From positions 4,670,159-4,734,158 of the forward strand of contig OX465105.1 in assembly GCA_949987565.1 (NCBI GenBank): 64,000 nucleotides of DNA, written 5' to 3'. Numbering within the stretch: position 1 is the first letter of the stretch; each line of letters opens with the position of its first letter. Below, one piece after another: positions 21,177 through 33,783 of the stretch. The notes below the pieces were generated by a model. The model made no database searches. It was not told where the DNA came from and worked only from the letters and a program-made list of their open reading frames with translations. The position numbers and the translations under genes are program-made. Source of the stretch: Luidia sarsii. Its lineage: Eukaryota; Echinodermata; Asteroidea; Paxillosida; Luidiidae.

Positions 21177-21295
21177 ATTGCAGGATCTCAGAACAGTGTG
21201 TTCCTGAATGCCAGCTGCCTGATACTGAACCTAGGAGATGCTGCATTCTATGAAGACACTCAGAGAAACCGGGCAAGGCATCACAGCAGAAGTAG
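21177..21295 (+). CDS. IAGS exon, copy 1
   Basis: The acceptor is strong: a pyrimidine-rich tract TCTTTTCTTGTTCTTG then TCCATTCCAG, AG at 21175-21176. The frame that starts at the first exon base reads IAGSQNSVFLNASC, then LILNLGDAAFYEDTQRNR, then ARHHSRSR, and if unspliced reaches a TGA after SVSLPSS, so it can serve as a terminal exon of about 46 codons. An alternative internal end is the donor-like TAG|GTCAGT at 21296. NAS is a potential N-glycosylation site. I do not recognise the family. The same exon occurs seven more times in the window, plus one diverged terminal form, which argues that it belongs to a duplicated gene 3' end. Confidence 0.5.
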
Positions 21296-21370
21296 GTCAG
21301 TCTCCCTCCCCTCCTCCTGACATGCACCATGTACCGTGCAAACAGGCGCGACACAGCACGACCATGTCAG

Positions 21371-21560
21371 AAACCCCAGAAACTAACTACGTGTCTGACT
21401 CCATGACTACCCTGTGCCCAGATGTCAATTTGAAATCAAAATGGCCGCCTTTTTGCTCGTCGGACGGGAGAGAATCTCCTCGATCACCTGAGGGGAAATT
21501 TCTTGTTTTGAGTAAAACAAATGACCAGTATTGAAATCGGTCATTCTCACTTAAAGGGGA
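21371..21560. mobile_element. Family A fragment A4b, direct copy of A4 interior
   Basis: From AAACCCCAGAAACTAACTAC through GACTCCATGACTACCCTGTG to GAGAGAATCTCCTCGATCAC, it repeats 20980-21100 in the same orientation and extends to CAGTATTGAAATCGGTCATT. It interrupts sequence that is continuous downstream of exon copies 4 and 5 (GACACAGCATGACC then ACTATGTACTGTACC), so it inserted here after exon duplication or was lost elsewhere. Confidence 0.7.
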
Positions 21561-21664
21561 ATGAAACCCAGAGAAAAATGTTGGCTTATCTGATTGGGTA
21601 TTAAAAACACCCTACATTTACCTAGATGTGCTACTCACCTACTATGTACTGTACCTGTATACAT

Positions 21665-24600
21665 GAATACTGTTAGTGCTTGCCCTGAGTTTCATGCTGG
21701 TCTGTGATGCTGTTAGTGCTTGCCAAACGCACTGATTTCGCTGCTTGTCTTTGATGCTGTTAGTGCTTGTCCAACGCGTTAAGTTCACTGCTCCTATGTG
21801 ATGCTGTTAGTGCTTGCCCAATGCGCTGAGTTCACTGCTCATCTGCGATGGTGTTAGTGCCTGCCCAATGCACTGAGTTTGCTGTTCATCTGCGATGCTG
21901 TTAGTGCCTGCCCAACGCACTGAGTTTGCTGCTCATCTGTGATGCTGTTAGTGCCTGCCCAACGCACTGAGTTTGCTGCTCATCTGCGATGCTGTTAGTG
22001 CCTGCCCAACGCACTGAGTTCGCTGCTCATCTGCGATGCTGTTAGTGCCTGCCCAATGCACTACGTTCGCTGCTCATCTGCGATGTTGTTCGTGCCTGCC
22101 CAATGCACTGTGTTTGATGCTCGTCTGAGATGCTGTTAGTGCCTGCCCAATGCACTGAGTTGGCTGCTCATCTGCGATGCTGTTAGTGCCTGCCCAACGT
22201 GCTGAGTTGGCTGCTCATCTGCGATGCTGTTAGTGCCTGCCCAACGCACTGAGTTTGCTGCTCGTCTGTGATGCTGTTAGTGCCTGCCCAACGCACTGAG
22301 TTTGCTGCTCATCTGCGATGTTGTTAGTGCCTGCCCAATGCACTGAGTTCGCTGCTCATCTGCGATGCTGTTAGTGCCTGCTCAACGCACTGAGTTCGCT
22401 GCTCATCTGCGATGCTGTTAGTACCTGCCCAATGCACTGAGTTAGCTGCTCATCTGCGATGCTGTTAGTTCCTGCCCAATGCACTGAGTTCGCTGCTCAT
22501 CTGCGATGCTGTTAGTGCCTGCCCAATGCACGGAATTGGCTGCTCATCTGCGATGCTGTTAGTGCCTGCCCAACGCACTGAGTTCGCTGCTCATCTGCGA
22601 TGCTGTTAGTGCCTGCCCAATGCACTGAGTTCGCTGCTCATCTGCGATGCTGTTAGTGCCTGCCCAATGCACTGAGTTAGCTGCTCATCTGCGATGCTGT
22701 TAGTTCCTGCCCAATGCACTGAGTTCGCTGCTCATCTGCGATGCTGTTAGTGCCTGCTTAACGCACTGAGTTTGCTGCTCATCTGCGATGCTGTTAGTGC
22801 CTGCCCAATGCACTGAGTTGGCTGCTCATCTGCGATGCTGTTAGTGCCTGCCCAATGCACTGAGTTACATGTAGCTGCTCATCTGCGATGCTGTTAGTGC
22901 CTGCCCAACGCACTGAGTTGGCTGCTCATCTGCGATGCTGTTAGTTCCTGCCCAACGCACTGAGTTCGCTGCTCATCTGCGATGCTGTAAGTGCCTGCCA
23001 AATGCACTTAGCTGCTCATCTGCGATGCTGTCAATTCCTGCCCAACGCACTGAGTTGGCTGCTCGTTTGTGATGCTTTTTCATGCTTGCCCAACGTACTG
23101 AGTTTGCTGCTGATCTGCGATGCTGTTAGTGCCTGCCCAACGCACTGAGTTCGCTGCTCATCTGCGATGCTGTTAGTACCTGCCCAATGCACTGAGTTCG
23201 CTGCTCATCCGCGATGCTATTAGTACCTGCCCAATGCACTGAGTTTGCTGCTCATCTGCGATGCTGTTAGTGCCTGCCCAATGCACTGAGTTGGCTGCTC
23301 ATCTGCGATGCTGTTAGTGCCTGCCCAATGCACTGAGTTCGCTGCTCATCTGCGATGCTGTTAGTGCCTGCCCAATGCACTGAGTTCGCTGCTCATCTGC
23401 GATGCTGTTAGTGCCTGCCCAACGCACTGAGTTCGCTGCTCATCTGCGATGCTGTTAGTGCCTGGCCAATGCACTGAGTTCGCTGCTCATCTGCGATGCT
23501 GTTAGTGCCTGCCCAACGCACTGAGTTCGCTGCTCATCTGTGATGCTGTTAGTTCCTGCCCAACGCACTGAGTTCACTGCTCATCTGCGATGCTGTTAGT
23601 GCCTGCCCAATGCACTGAGTTAGCTGCTCATCTGCGATGCTGTTAGTGCCTGCTTAACGCACTGAGTTTGCTGCTCATCTGCGATGCTGTTAGTGCCTGC
23701 CCAATGCACTTAGTTGGCTGCTCATCTGCGATGCTGTTAGTGCCTGCTTAACGCACTGAGTTCGCTGCTCATCTGCGATGCTGTTAGTTCCTGCCCAATG
23801 CACTGAGTTCGCTGCTCATCTGCGATGCTGTTAGTGCCTGCTTAACGCACTGAGTTTGCTGCTCATCTGCGATGCTGTTAGTGCCTGCCCAATGCACTTA
23901 GTTGGCTGCTCATCTGCGATGCTGTTAGTGCCTGCCCAATGCACTGAGTTAGCTGCTCATCTCCGATGCTGTTAGTGCCTGCCCAACGCACTGAGTTGGC
24001 TGCTCATCTGCGATGCTGTTAGTTCCTGCCCAACGCACGGAGTTGGCTGCTCATCTGCGATGCTGTTAGTACCTGCCCAATGCACTGAGTTCGCTGCTCA
24101 TCTGCGATGCTGTTAGTGCCTGCCCAATGCACTGAGTTCGCTGCTCATCTGCGATGCTGTTAGTTCCTGCCCAATGCACTGAGTTCGCTGCTCATCTGCG
24201 ATGCTGTTAGTGCCTGCCCAATGCACTGAGTTCGCTGCTCATCTGCGATGCTGTTAGTGCCTGCCCAACGCACTGAGTTCGCTGCTCATCTGCGATGCTG
24301 TTAGTGCCTGGCCAATGCACTGAGTTCGCTGCTCATCTGCGTTGCTGTTAGTGCCTGCCCAACGCACTGAGTTCGCTGCTCATCTGTGATGCTGTTAGTG
24401 CCTGCCCAACACACTGAGTTCGCTGCTCATCTGCGATGCTGTTAGTTCCTGCCCAACGCACTGAGTTGGCTGCTCGTTTGTGATGCTTTTTCATACTTGC
24501 CCAACGTACTGAGTTTGCTGCTCATCTGCGATGCTGTTAGTGCTTACCCAACGCACGGGGTTGGCTGCTCATCTGCGATGCTGTTAGTGCCTGCCAAACG

Positions 24601-27600
24601 CACTGAGTTCGCTGCTCATCTGCGATGCTGTTAGTACCTGCCCAATGCACTGAGTTCGCTGCTCATCTGCGATGCTGTTAGTGCCTGCCCAATGCACTGA
24701 GTTCGCTGCTCATCTGCGATGCTGTTAGTGCCTGCCCAACGTGCTGAGTTTGCTGCTCATCTGCGATGCTGTTAGTACCTGCCCAATGCACTGAGTTTGC
24801 TGCTCATCTGCGATGCTGTTAGTGCCTGCCCAATGCACTGAGTTGGCTGCTCATCTGCGATGCTGTTAGTTCCTGCCCAATGGACTGAGTTCGCTGCTCA
24901 TCTGCGATGCTGTTAGTGCCTGCCCAATGCACTGAGTTCGCTGCTCATCTGCGATGCTGTTAGTTCCTGCCCAATGCACTGAGTTCGCTGCTCATCTGCG
25001 ATGCTGTTAGTGCCTGCCCAATGCACTGAGTTAGCTGCTCATCTGCGATGCTGTTAGTGCCTGCCCAAAGCACTGAGTTCGCTGCTCATCTGCGATGCTG
25101 TTAGTGCCTGCCCAATGCACTAAGTTAGCTGCTCATCTGCGATGCTGTTAGTGCCTGCTTAACGCACTGAGTTGGCTGCTCATCTGCGATGCTGTTAGTA
25201 CCTGCCCAATGCACTGAGTTCGCTGCTCATCGGCGATGCTGTAAGTGCCTGCCCAATGCACTTAGCTGCTCATCTGCGATGCTGTCAATTCTTGCCCAAC
25301 GCACTGAGTTGGCTGCTCGTTTGTGATGCTTTTTCATGCTTGCCCAACGTACTGAGTTTGCTGCTCATCTGCGATGCTGTTAGTGCCTGCCCAACGCAAG
25401 GGGTTGGCTGCTCATCTGCGATGCTTTTAGTGCCTGCCAAACGCACTGAGTTCGCTGCTCATCTGCGATGCTGTTAGTTCCTGCCCAACGCACTGAGTTC
25501 GCTGCTCGTCTGCGATGCTGTTAGTGCCTGCCCAATGCACTGAGTTCGCTGCTCATCTGCGATGCTGTTAATACCTGCCCAATTCACTGAGTAAGCTGCT
25601 CATCTGCGATGCTGTTAGTGCCTGGCCAATGCACTGAGTTCGCTGCTCATCTGCGATGCTGTTAGTGCCTGCCCAACGCACTGAGTTCGCTGCTCATCTG
25701 TGATGCTGTTAGTGCCTGCCCAACGCACTGAGTTCGCTGCTCATCTGCGATGCTGTTAGTTCCTGCCCAACGCACTGAGTTCACTGCTCATCTGCGATGC
25801 TGTTAGTGCCTGCCCAATGCACTGAGTTAGCTGCTCATCTGCGATGCTGTTAGTTCCTGCCCAATGCACTTAGTTCGCTGCTCATCTGCGATGCTGTTAG
25901 TGCCTGCCCAACGCACTGAGTTTGCTGCTCATCTGCGATGCTGTTAGTGCCTGCCCAATGCACTGAGTTGGCTGCTCATCTGCGATGCTGTTAGTGCCTG
26001 CCCAATGCACTGAGTTACATGTAGCTGCTCATCTCCGATGCTGTTACTGCCTGCCCAACGCACTGAGTTGGCTGCTCATCTGCGATGCTGTTAGTTCCTG
26101 CCCAACGCACGGAGTTGGCTGCTCATCTGCGATGCTGTTAGTACCTGCCCAATGCACTGAGTTCGCTGCTCATCTGCGATGCTGTTAGTGCCTGCCCAAT
26201 GCACTGAGTTCGCTGCTCATCTGCGATGCTGTTAGTTCCTGCCCAATGCACTGAGTTCGCTGCTCATCTGCTATGCTGTTAGTGCCTGCCCAATGCACTG
26301 AGTTCGCTGCTCATCTGCGATGCTGTTAGTGCCTGCCCAACGCACTGAGTTCGCTGCTCATCTGCGATGCTGTTAGTGCCTGGCCAATGCACTGAGTTCG
26401 CTGCTCATCTGCGATGCTGTTAGTGCCTGCCCAACGCACTGAGTGCGCTGCTCATCTGTGATGCTGTTAGTGCCTGCCCAACACACTGAGTTCGCTGCTC
26501 ATCTGCGATGCTGTTAGTTCCTGCCCAACGCACTGAGTTGGCTGCTCGTTTGTGATGCTTTTTCATGCTTGCCCAACGTACAACATGTACTGAGTTTGCT
26601 GCTCATCTGCGATGCTGTTAGTGCTTACCCAACGCACGGGGTTGGCTGCTCATCTGCGATGCTGTTAGTGCCTGCCCAACGCACTGAGTTCGCTGCTCAT
26701 CTGCGATGCTGTTAGTACCTGCCCAATGCACTGAGTTCGCTGCTCATCTGCGATGCTGTTAGTGCCTGCCCAATGCACTGAGTTCGCTGCTCATCTGCGA
26801 TGCTGTTAGTGCCTGCCCAACGTGCTGAGTTTGCTGCTCATCTGCGATGCTGTTAGTACCTGCCCAATGCACTGAGTTTGCTGCTCATCTGCGATGCTGT
26901 TAGTGCCTGCCCAATGCACTGAGTTAGCTGCTCATATGCGATGCTGTTAGTTCCTGCCCAATGGACTGAGTTCGCTGCTCATCTGCGATGCTGTTAGTGC
27001 CTGCCCAATGCACTGAGTTCGCTGCTCATCTGCGATGCTGTTAGTGCCTGCCCAATGCACTGAGTTAGCTGCTCATCTGCGATGCTGTTAGTGCCTGCCC
27101 AAAGCACTGAGTTCGCTCCTCATCTGCGATGCTGTTAGTGCCTGCCCAATGCACTAAGTTAGCTGCTCATCTGCGATGCTGTTAGTGCCTGCTTAACGCA
27201 CTGAGTTGGCTGCTCATCTGCGATGCTGTTAGTACCTGCCAAATGCACTGAGTTCGCTGCTCATCGGCGATGCTGTAAGTGCCTGTCCAATGCACTTAGC
27301 TGCTCATCTGCGATGCTGTCAATTCTTGCCCAACGCACTGAGTTGGCTGCTCGTTTGTGATGCTTTTTCATGCTTGCCCAACGTACTGAGTTTGCTGCTC
27401 ATCTGCGATGCTGTTAGTGCCTGCCCAACGCACGGGGTTGGCTGCTCATCTGCGATGCTTTTAGTGCCTGCCAAACGCACTGAGTTCGCTGCTCATCTGC
27501 GATGCTGTTAGTTCCTGCCCAACGCACTGAGTTCGCTGCTCGTCTGCGATGCTGTTAGTGCCTGCCCAATGCACTGAGTTCGCTGCTCATCTGCGATGCT

Positions 27601-28252
27601 GTTAATACCTGCCCAATGCACTGAGTTACATGTAGCTGCTCATCTGCGATGCTGTTAGTGCCTGCCCAATGCACTGAGTTAGCTGCTCATCTGCGATGCT
27701 GTTAGTGCTTACCCAATGCACTGAGTTTGCTGCTCATCTGCGATGCTGTTAGTGCCTGCCCAATGCACTGAGTTCGCTGCTCATCTGCGATGCTGTTAGT
27801 TCCTGCCCAACGCACTGAGTTCGCTGCTCATCTGCGATGCTGTTAGTGCCTGCCCAATGCACTGAGTTCGCTGCTCATCTGCGATGCTGTTAGTACCTGC
27901 CCAATGCACTGAGTTAGCTGCTCATCTGCGATGCTGTTAGTTCCTGCCCAAAGCACTGAGTTCGCTGCTCATCTGCGATGCTGATAGTTCCTGCTCAACG
28001 CACTGAGTTGGCTGCTCATCTGCAATGCTGTCAGTACCTGCCCAATGCACTGAGTTAGCTGCTCATCTGCAATGCTGTTGGTACCTGCCCAATGCACTGA
28101 GTTTGCTGCTCATCTGTGATGCTGTTAGTGCCTGCCCAATGCACTGAGTTGGCTGCTCATCTGCGATGCTGTTAGTGCCTGCTGAACGCACTGAGTTCAC
28201 TGCTTGTCTGTGATGCATTTTCATGCTTGCCCAACGTACTGAGTTTGCTGCT
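21665..28252. repeat. 47-bp minisatellite array 1 (about 140 copies)
   Basis: The unit is GATGCTGTTAGTGCCTGCCC, then AATGCACTGAGTTCGCTGCT, then CATCTGC. The first few copies are diverged (GTTAGTGCTTGCC, CTGCTTGTCTTTGATG), as expected at an array edge; internal copies differ at a few recurring sites. A marked variant (GCTCGTTTGTGATGCTTTTT then CATGCTTGCCCAACGTACTG) recurs at 23053, 24472, 25316, 26540 and 27350 and marks higher-order blocks. All open frames here (up to about 83 codons) come from the repeat. Confidence 0.97.
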
Positions 28253-28918
28253 TGTATGTGAAATTGTAACGGTAGGTCTATAGATGCAAATCGATGATGT
28301 TTTGACAGGTCCATGTTTGCAATGTTTGTGTGTGAATGTGTGCATGCTCATGCATGCATTGAGTCCCTGGAACTTTTTTTTGAACGGTCCAAAACAAGGT
28401 CTGGCCTCCGTGTCCTTTTTCAATTTTTGTCATTGGCCGTCGTGCCTGCATAAGTGGCCTTGGTGCCCCCAGGAAAAAAAGTGGTGTCAGAAACGGTCAG
28501 ATCATTTCCACTTATGACCCAACGAACGCATGATTGCTAAAATTCAAATAAAACTTGTCAGATTTTCTGATTTTTGAAATACTTGTTTTACCTCTAAACA
28601 AACAATTATACATAGGCCTATTATGCTGTTAAAAATTGAAATTACATATTTTTACTTGCCAAACATTAGTTAAACACATTGAAATTTAATGGACTAAATC
28701 TGTTTTTTTGTTTTGTATTTTTAAACAAGCATAGTTCTTGTCCATTCCAGATTGCAGGATCTCAGAACAGTGTGTTCCTGAATGCCAGCTGCCTGATACT
28801 GAACCTGGGAGATGCTGCATTCTATGAAGACACTCAGAGAAACCGGGCAAGGCATCACAGAAGTAGGTCAGTCTCCCTCCCCTCCCCCTGACTGATTTTT
28901 CCTGTTTTTGCATTAAGT
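28253..28918. other. Array interlude 1 (type I): A relic, intron, exon copy 2
   Basis: Order: GTATGTGAAATTGTAACGG; a relic of a family A arm (28284-28420, see findings); AT-rich intron-like sequence with GGCCTATTATGCTGTTAAAA; an acceptor; exon copy 2; TTGCATTAAGT; then the array resumes with diverged units. It is near-identical to the interlude at 30808, offset exactly 2,555 bp. Confidence 0.85.
28751..28866 (+). CDS. IAGS exon, copy 2
   Basis: The acceptor GTCCATTCCAG ends at 28750, but the polypyrimidine tract is shorter than in copy 1 (preceded by AAACAAGCATAGTTCTT). It reads IAGSQNSVFLNASC, LILNLGDAAFYEDTQRNR, ARHHRSR, then SVSLPSP and TGA if read through. A 3-bp in-frame deletion relative to copy 1 removes one residue near RHHSRSR. 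The end shown assumes the TAG|GTCAGT donor; as a terminal exon it extends to the stop at about 28891. Confidence 0.48.
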
Positions 28919-30807
28919 CACTGCTCCTCTGTGATGGTGTTAGTGCTTGCCCAATGCGCTGAGTTTGCTGCTCATCTGTGATGGTGTTAGTGCTTGCCCA
29001 ACGCACTGAGTTTGCTGCTCATCTGCGATGCTGTTAGTGCCTGCCCAACGCACTGAGTTAGCTGCTCATCTGCAATGCTGTTAGTACCTGCCCAACGCAC
29101 TGAGTTGGCTGCTCATCTGCGATGCTGTTAGTTCCTGCCCAACGCACTGAGTTGGCTGCTCGTTTGTGATGCTTTTTCATGCTTGCCCAACGTGCTGAGT
29201 TTGCTGCTCATCTGTGATGCTGTTAGTGCCTGCCCAATGCACTGAGTTCGCTGCTCATCTGCGATGCTGTTAGTGCCTGCCCAATGCACTGAGTTCGCTG
29301 CTCATCTGCAATGCTGTTAGTACCTGCCCAATGCACTGAGTTTGCTGCTCATCTGCGATGCTGTTAGTGCCTGCCCAACGCACTGAGTTCGCTGCTCATC
29401 TGCGATGCTGTTAGTGCCTGCCCAACGCACTGAGTTCGCTGCTCATATGCGATGCTGTTAGTGCCTGCCCAACGCACTGAGTTCACTGCTCATCTGCGAT
29501 GCTGTTAGTGCCTGCCAAATGCACTGAGTTTGCTGCTCATCTGCGATGCTGTTAGTACCTGCCCAATGCACTGAGTTAGCTGCTCATCTGCGATGCTGTT
29601 AGTTCCTGCCCAAAGCACTGAGTTCGCTGCTCATCTGCGATGCTGTTAGTGCCTGCCCAATGCACTGAGTTCGCTGCTCATCTGCAATGCTGTTAGTACC
29701 TGCCCAATGCACTGAGTTTGCTGCTCATCTGCGATGCTGTTAGTGCCTGCCCAATGCACTGAGTTCGCTGCTCATCTGTAATGCTGTTAGTACCTGCCCA
29801 ATGCACTGAGTTTGCTGCTCATCTGCGATGCTGTTAGTGCCTGCCCAATGCACTGAGTTTGCTGCTCATCTGCGATGCTGTTAGTACCTGCCCAACGCAC
29901 TGAGTTCACTGCTCATCTGCGATGCTGTTAGTGCCTGCCGAATGCACTGAGTTAGCTGCTCATCTGCGATGCTGTTAGTTCCTGCCCAATGCACTGAGTT
30001 CGCTGCTCATCTGCGATGCTGTTAGTGCCTGCCCAATGCACTGAGTTCGCTGCTCATCTGCGATGCTGTTAGTGCCTGCCCAACGTGCTGAGATTGCTGC
30101 TCATCTGCGATGCTGTTAGTACCTGCCCAATGCACTGAGTTTGCTGCTCATCTGCGATGCTGTTAGTGCCTGCCCAACGCACTGAGTTCGCTGCTCATCT
30201 GTGATGCTGTTAGTGCCTGCCCAACGCACTGAGTTTGCTGCTCGTCTGTGATGCTGTTAGTGCCTGCCCAATGCACTGAGTTCGCTGCTCATCTACGATG
30301 CTGTTAGTGCCTGCCCAATGCACTGAGTTCGCTGCTCATCTGCGATGCTGTTAGTTCCTGCCCAACGCACTGAGTTCGCTGCTCATCTGCGATGCTGTTA
30401 GTGCCTGCCCAATGCACTGAGTTCGCTGCTCATCTGCGATGCTGTTAGTACCTGCCCAATGCACTGAGTTAGCTGCTCATCTGCGATGCTGTTAGTTCCT
30501 GCCCAAAGCACTGAGTTCGCTGCTCATCTGCGATGCTGATAGTTCCTGCTCAACGCACTGAGTTGGCTGCTCATCTGCAATGCTGTCAGTACCTGCCCAA
30601 TGCACTGAGTTAGCTGCTCATCTGCAATGCTGTTGGTACCTGCCCAATGCACTGAGTTTGCTGCTCATCTGCGATGCTGTTAGTGCCTGCCCAATGCACT
30701 GAGTTGGCTTCTCATCTGCGATGCTGTTAGTGCCTGCTGAACGCACTGAGTTCACTGCTTGTCTGTGATGCATTTTCATGCTTGCCCAACGTACTGAGTT
30801 TGCTGCT
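28919..30807. repeat. 47-bp minisatellite array 2 (about 40 copies)
   Basis: Same unit as array 1. It begins with edge-type copies (CACTGCTCCTCTGTGATGGT) and ends with GATGCATTTTCATGCTTGCC, the variant found at the right edge of every array. Much of it repeats in array 3 with an offset of about 2,555 bp. Confidence 0.95.
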
Positions 30808-31473
30808 TGTATGTGAAATTGTAACGGTAGGTCTATAGATGCAAATCGATGATGTTTTGACAGGTCCATGTTTGCAATGTTTGTGTGTGAATGTGTGCAT
30901 GCTCATGCATGCATTGAGTCCCTGGAACTTTTTTTTGAACGGTCCAAAACAAGGTCTGGCCTCCGTGTCCTTTTTCAATTTTTGTCATTGGCCGTCGTGC
31001 CTGCATAAGTGGCCTTGGTGCCCCCAGGAAAAAAAGTGGTGTCAGAAACGGTCAGATCATTTCCACTTATGACCCAACGAACGCATGATTGCTAAAATTC
31101 AAATAAAACTTGTCAGATTTTCTGATTTTTGAAATACTTGTTTTACCTCTAAACAAACAATTATACATAGGCCTATTATGCTGTTAAAAATTGAAATTAC
31201 ATATTTTTACTTGCCAAACATTAGTTAAACACATTGAAATTTAATGGACTAAATCTGTTTTTTTGTTTTGTATTTTTAAACAAGCATAGTTCTTGTCCAT
31301 TCCAGATTGCAGGATCTCAGAACAGTGTGTTCCTGAATGCCAGCTGCCTGATACTGAACCTGGGAGATGCTGCATTCTATGAAGACACTCAGAGAAACCG
31401 GGCAAGGCATCACAGAAGTAGGTCAGTCTCCCTCCCCTCCCCCTGACTGATTTTTCCTGTTTTTGCATTAAGT
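30808..31473. other. Array interlude 2 (type I)
   Basis: A copy of interlude 1, nearly base for base, including the A relic, intron and exon copy 3. The identity implies recent segmental duplication of a 2,555-bp block made of array plus interlude. Confidence 0.85.
31306..31421 (+). CDS. IAGS exon, copy 3
   Basis: Identical in sequence and flanks to copy 2 (offset 2,555 bp): acceptor TCCATTCCAG, frame IAGSQNSVFLNASC onward, donor-like TAG|GTCAGT, and read-through stop after SLPSP. No disabling change is visible. Confidence 0.48.
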
Positions 31474-33783
31474 CACTGCTCCTCTGTGATGGTGTTAGTG
31501 CTTGCCCAATGCGCTGAGTTTGCTGCTCATCTGTGATGGTGTTAGTGCTTGCCCAACGCACTGAGTTTGCTGCTCATCTGCGATGCTGTTAGTGCCTGCC
31601 CAACGCACTGAGTTAGCTGCTCATCTGCAATGCTGTTAGTACCTGCCCAACGCACTGAGTTGGCTGCTCATCTGCGATGCTGTTAGTTCCTGCCCAACGC
31701 ACTGAGTTGGCTGCTCGTTTGTGATGCTTTTTCATGCTTGCCCAACGTGCTGAGTTTGCTGCTCATCTGTGATGCTGTTAGTGCCTGCCCAATGCACTGA
31801 GTTCGCTGCTCATCTGCGATGCTGTTAGTGCCTGCCCAATGCACTGAGTTCGCTGCTCATCTGCAATGCTGTTAGTACCTGCCCAATGCACTGAGTTTGC
31901 TGCTCATCTGCGATGCTGTTAGTGCCTGCCCAACGCACTGAGTTCGCTGCTCATCTGCGATGCTGTTAGTGCCTGCCAAATGCACTGAGTTCGCTGCTCA
32001 TCTGCGATGCTGTTAGTACCTGCCCAATGCACTGAGTTAGCTGCTCATCTGCGATGCTGTTAGTTCCTGCCCAAAGCACTGAGTTCGCTGCTCATCTGCG
32101 ATGCTGTTAGTGCCTGCCCAATGCACTGAGTTCGCTGCTCATCTGCAATGCTGTTAGTACCTGCCCAATGCACTGAGTTTGCTGCTCATCTGCGATGCTG
32201 TTAGTGCCTGCCCAATGCACTGAGTTCGCTGCTCATCTGTAATGCTGTTAGTACCTGCCCAATGCACTGAGTTTGCTGCTCATCTGCGATGCTGTTAGTG
32301 CCTGCCCAATGCACTGAGTTTGCTGCTCATCTGCGATGCTGTTAGTACCTGCCCAACGCACTGAGTTCACTGCTCATCTGCGATGCTGTTAGTGCCTGCC
32401 CAATGCACTGAGTTAGCTGCTCATCTGCGATGCTGTTAGTTCCTGCCCAATGCACTGAGTTCGCTGCTCATCTGCGATGCTGTTAGTGCCTGCCCAATGC
32501 ACTGAGTTCGCTGCTCATCTGCGATGCTGTTAGTGCCTGCCCAACGTGCTGAGATTGCTGCTCATCTGCGATGCTGTTAGTACCTGCCCAATGCACTGAG
32601 TTTGCTGCTCATCTGCGATGCTGTTAGTGCCTGCCCAACGCACTGAGTTCGCTGCTCATCTGTGATGCTGTTAGCGCCTGCCCAACGCACTGAGTTTGCT
32701 GCTCGTCTGTGATGCTGTTAGTGCCTGCCCAATGCACTGAGTTCGCTGCTCATCTACGATGCTGTTAGTGCCTGCCCAACGCACTGAGTTTGCTGCTCGT
32801 CTGTGATGCTGTTAGTGCCTGCCCAATGCACTGAGTTGGCTGCTCATCTGTGATGCTGTTAGTGCCTGCCCAACGCACTGAGTTTGCTGCTCATCTGCGA
32901 TGCTGTTAGTGCCTGCCCAACGCACTGAGTTCGCTGCTCATCTGCGATGCTGTAAGTGCCTGCCCAATGCACTTAGCTGCTCATCTGCGATGCTGTCAAT
33001 TCCTGCCCAACGCACTGAGTTGGCTGCTCGTTTGTGATGCTTTTTCATGATTGCCGAACGTACTGAGTTTGCTGCTCATCTGCGATGCTGTTAGTGCCTG
33101 CCCAACGCACGGGGTTGGCTGCTCATCTGCGATGCTTTTAGTGCCTGCCAAACGCACTGAGTTCGCTGCTCATCTGCGATGCTGTTAGTTCCTGCCCAAC
33201 GCACTGAGTTCGCTGCTCATCTGCGATGCTGTTAGTGCCTGCCCAATGCACTGAGTTCGCTGCTCATCTGCGATGCTGTTAGTACCTGCCCAATGCACTG
33301 AGTTAGCTGCTCATCTGCGATGCTGTTAGTTCCTGCCCAAAGCACTGAGTTCGCTGCTCATCTGCGATGCTGATAGTTCCTGCTCAACGCACTGAGTTGG
33401 CTGCTCATCTGCAATGCTGTCAGTACCTGCCCAATGCACTGAGTTAGCTGCTCATCTGCCATGCTGTTGGTACCTGCCCAATGCACTGAGTTCGCTGCTC
33501 ATCTGCGATGCTGTTAATACCTGCCCAATGCACTGAGTTAGCTGCTTATCTGCGATGCTGTTAGTTCCTGCCCAATGCACTGAGTTCGCTGCTCATCTGC
33601 AATGCTGTTAGTACCTGCCCAATGCACTGAGTTTGCTGCTCATCTGTGATGCTGTTAGTGCCTGCTCAATGCACTGAGTTCGCTGCTCATCTGCGATGCT
33701 GTTAGTGCCTGCTGAACGCACTGAGTTCACTGCTTGTCTGTGATGCATTTTCATGCTTGCCCAACGTACTGAGTTTGCTGCTC
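31474..33783. repeat. 47-bp minisatellite array 3 (about 49 copies)
   Basis: Its first part duplicates array 2. From about 32760 it diverges in copy order and includes the GTTTGTGATGCTTTTTCATG marker variant near 33030. The right edge has the GATGCATTTTCATG unit. Confidence 0.95.

Noticed and set aside
12107..21540. Numerous 60-170 codon frames in the foldback cluster, possible transposase fragments
   Set aside because: They lie in paired arms, appear on both strands as inverted copies of each other, and show no transposase motif.
28063..28517. 77-83 codon frames repeated at each interlude (for example MQIDDVLTGPCLQ and MKKDTEARPCFG)
   Set aside because: They span the A-element relic and minisatellite edge on opposite strands, and recur only because the DNA block is duplicated.
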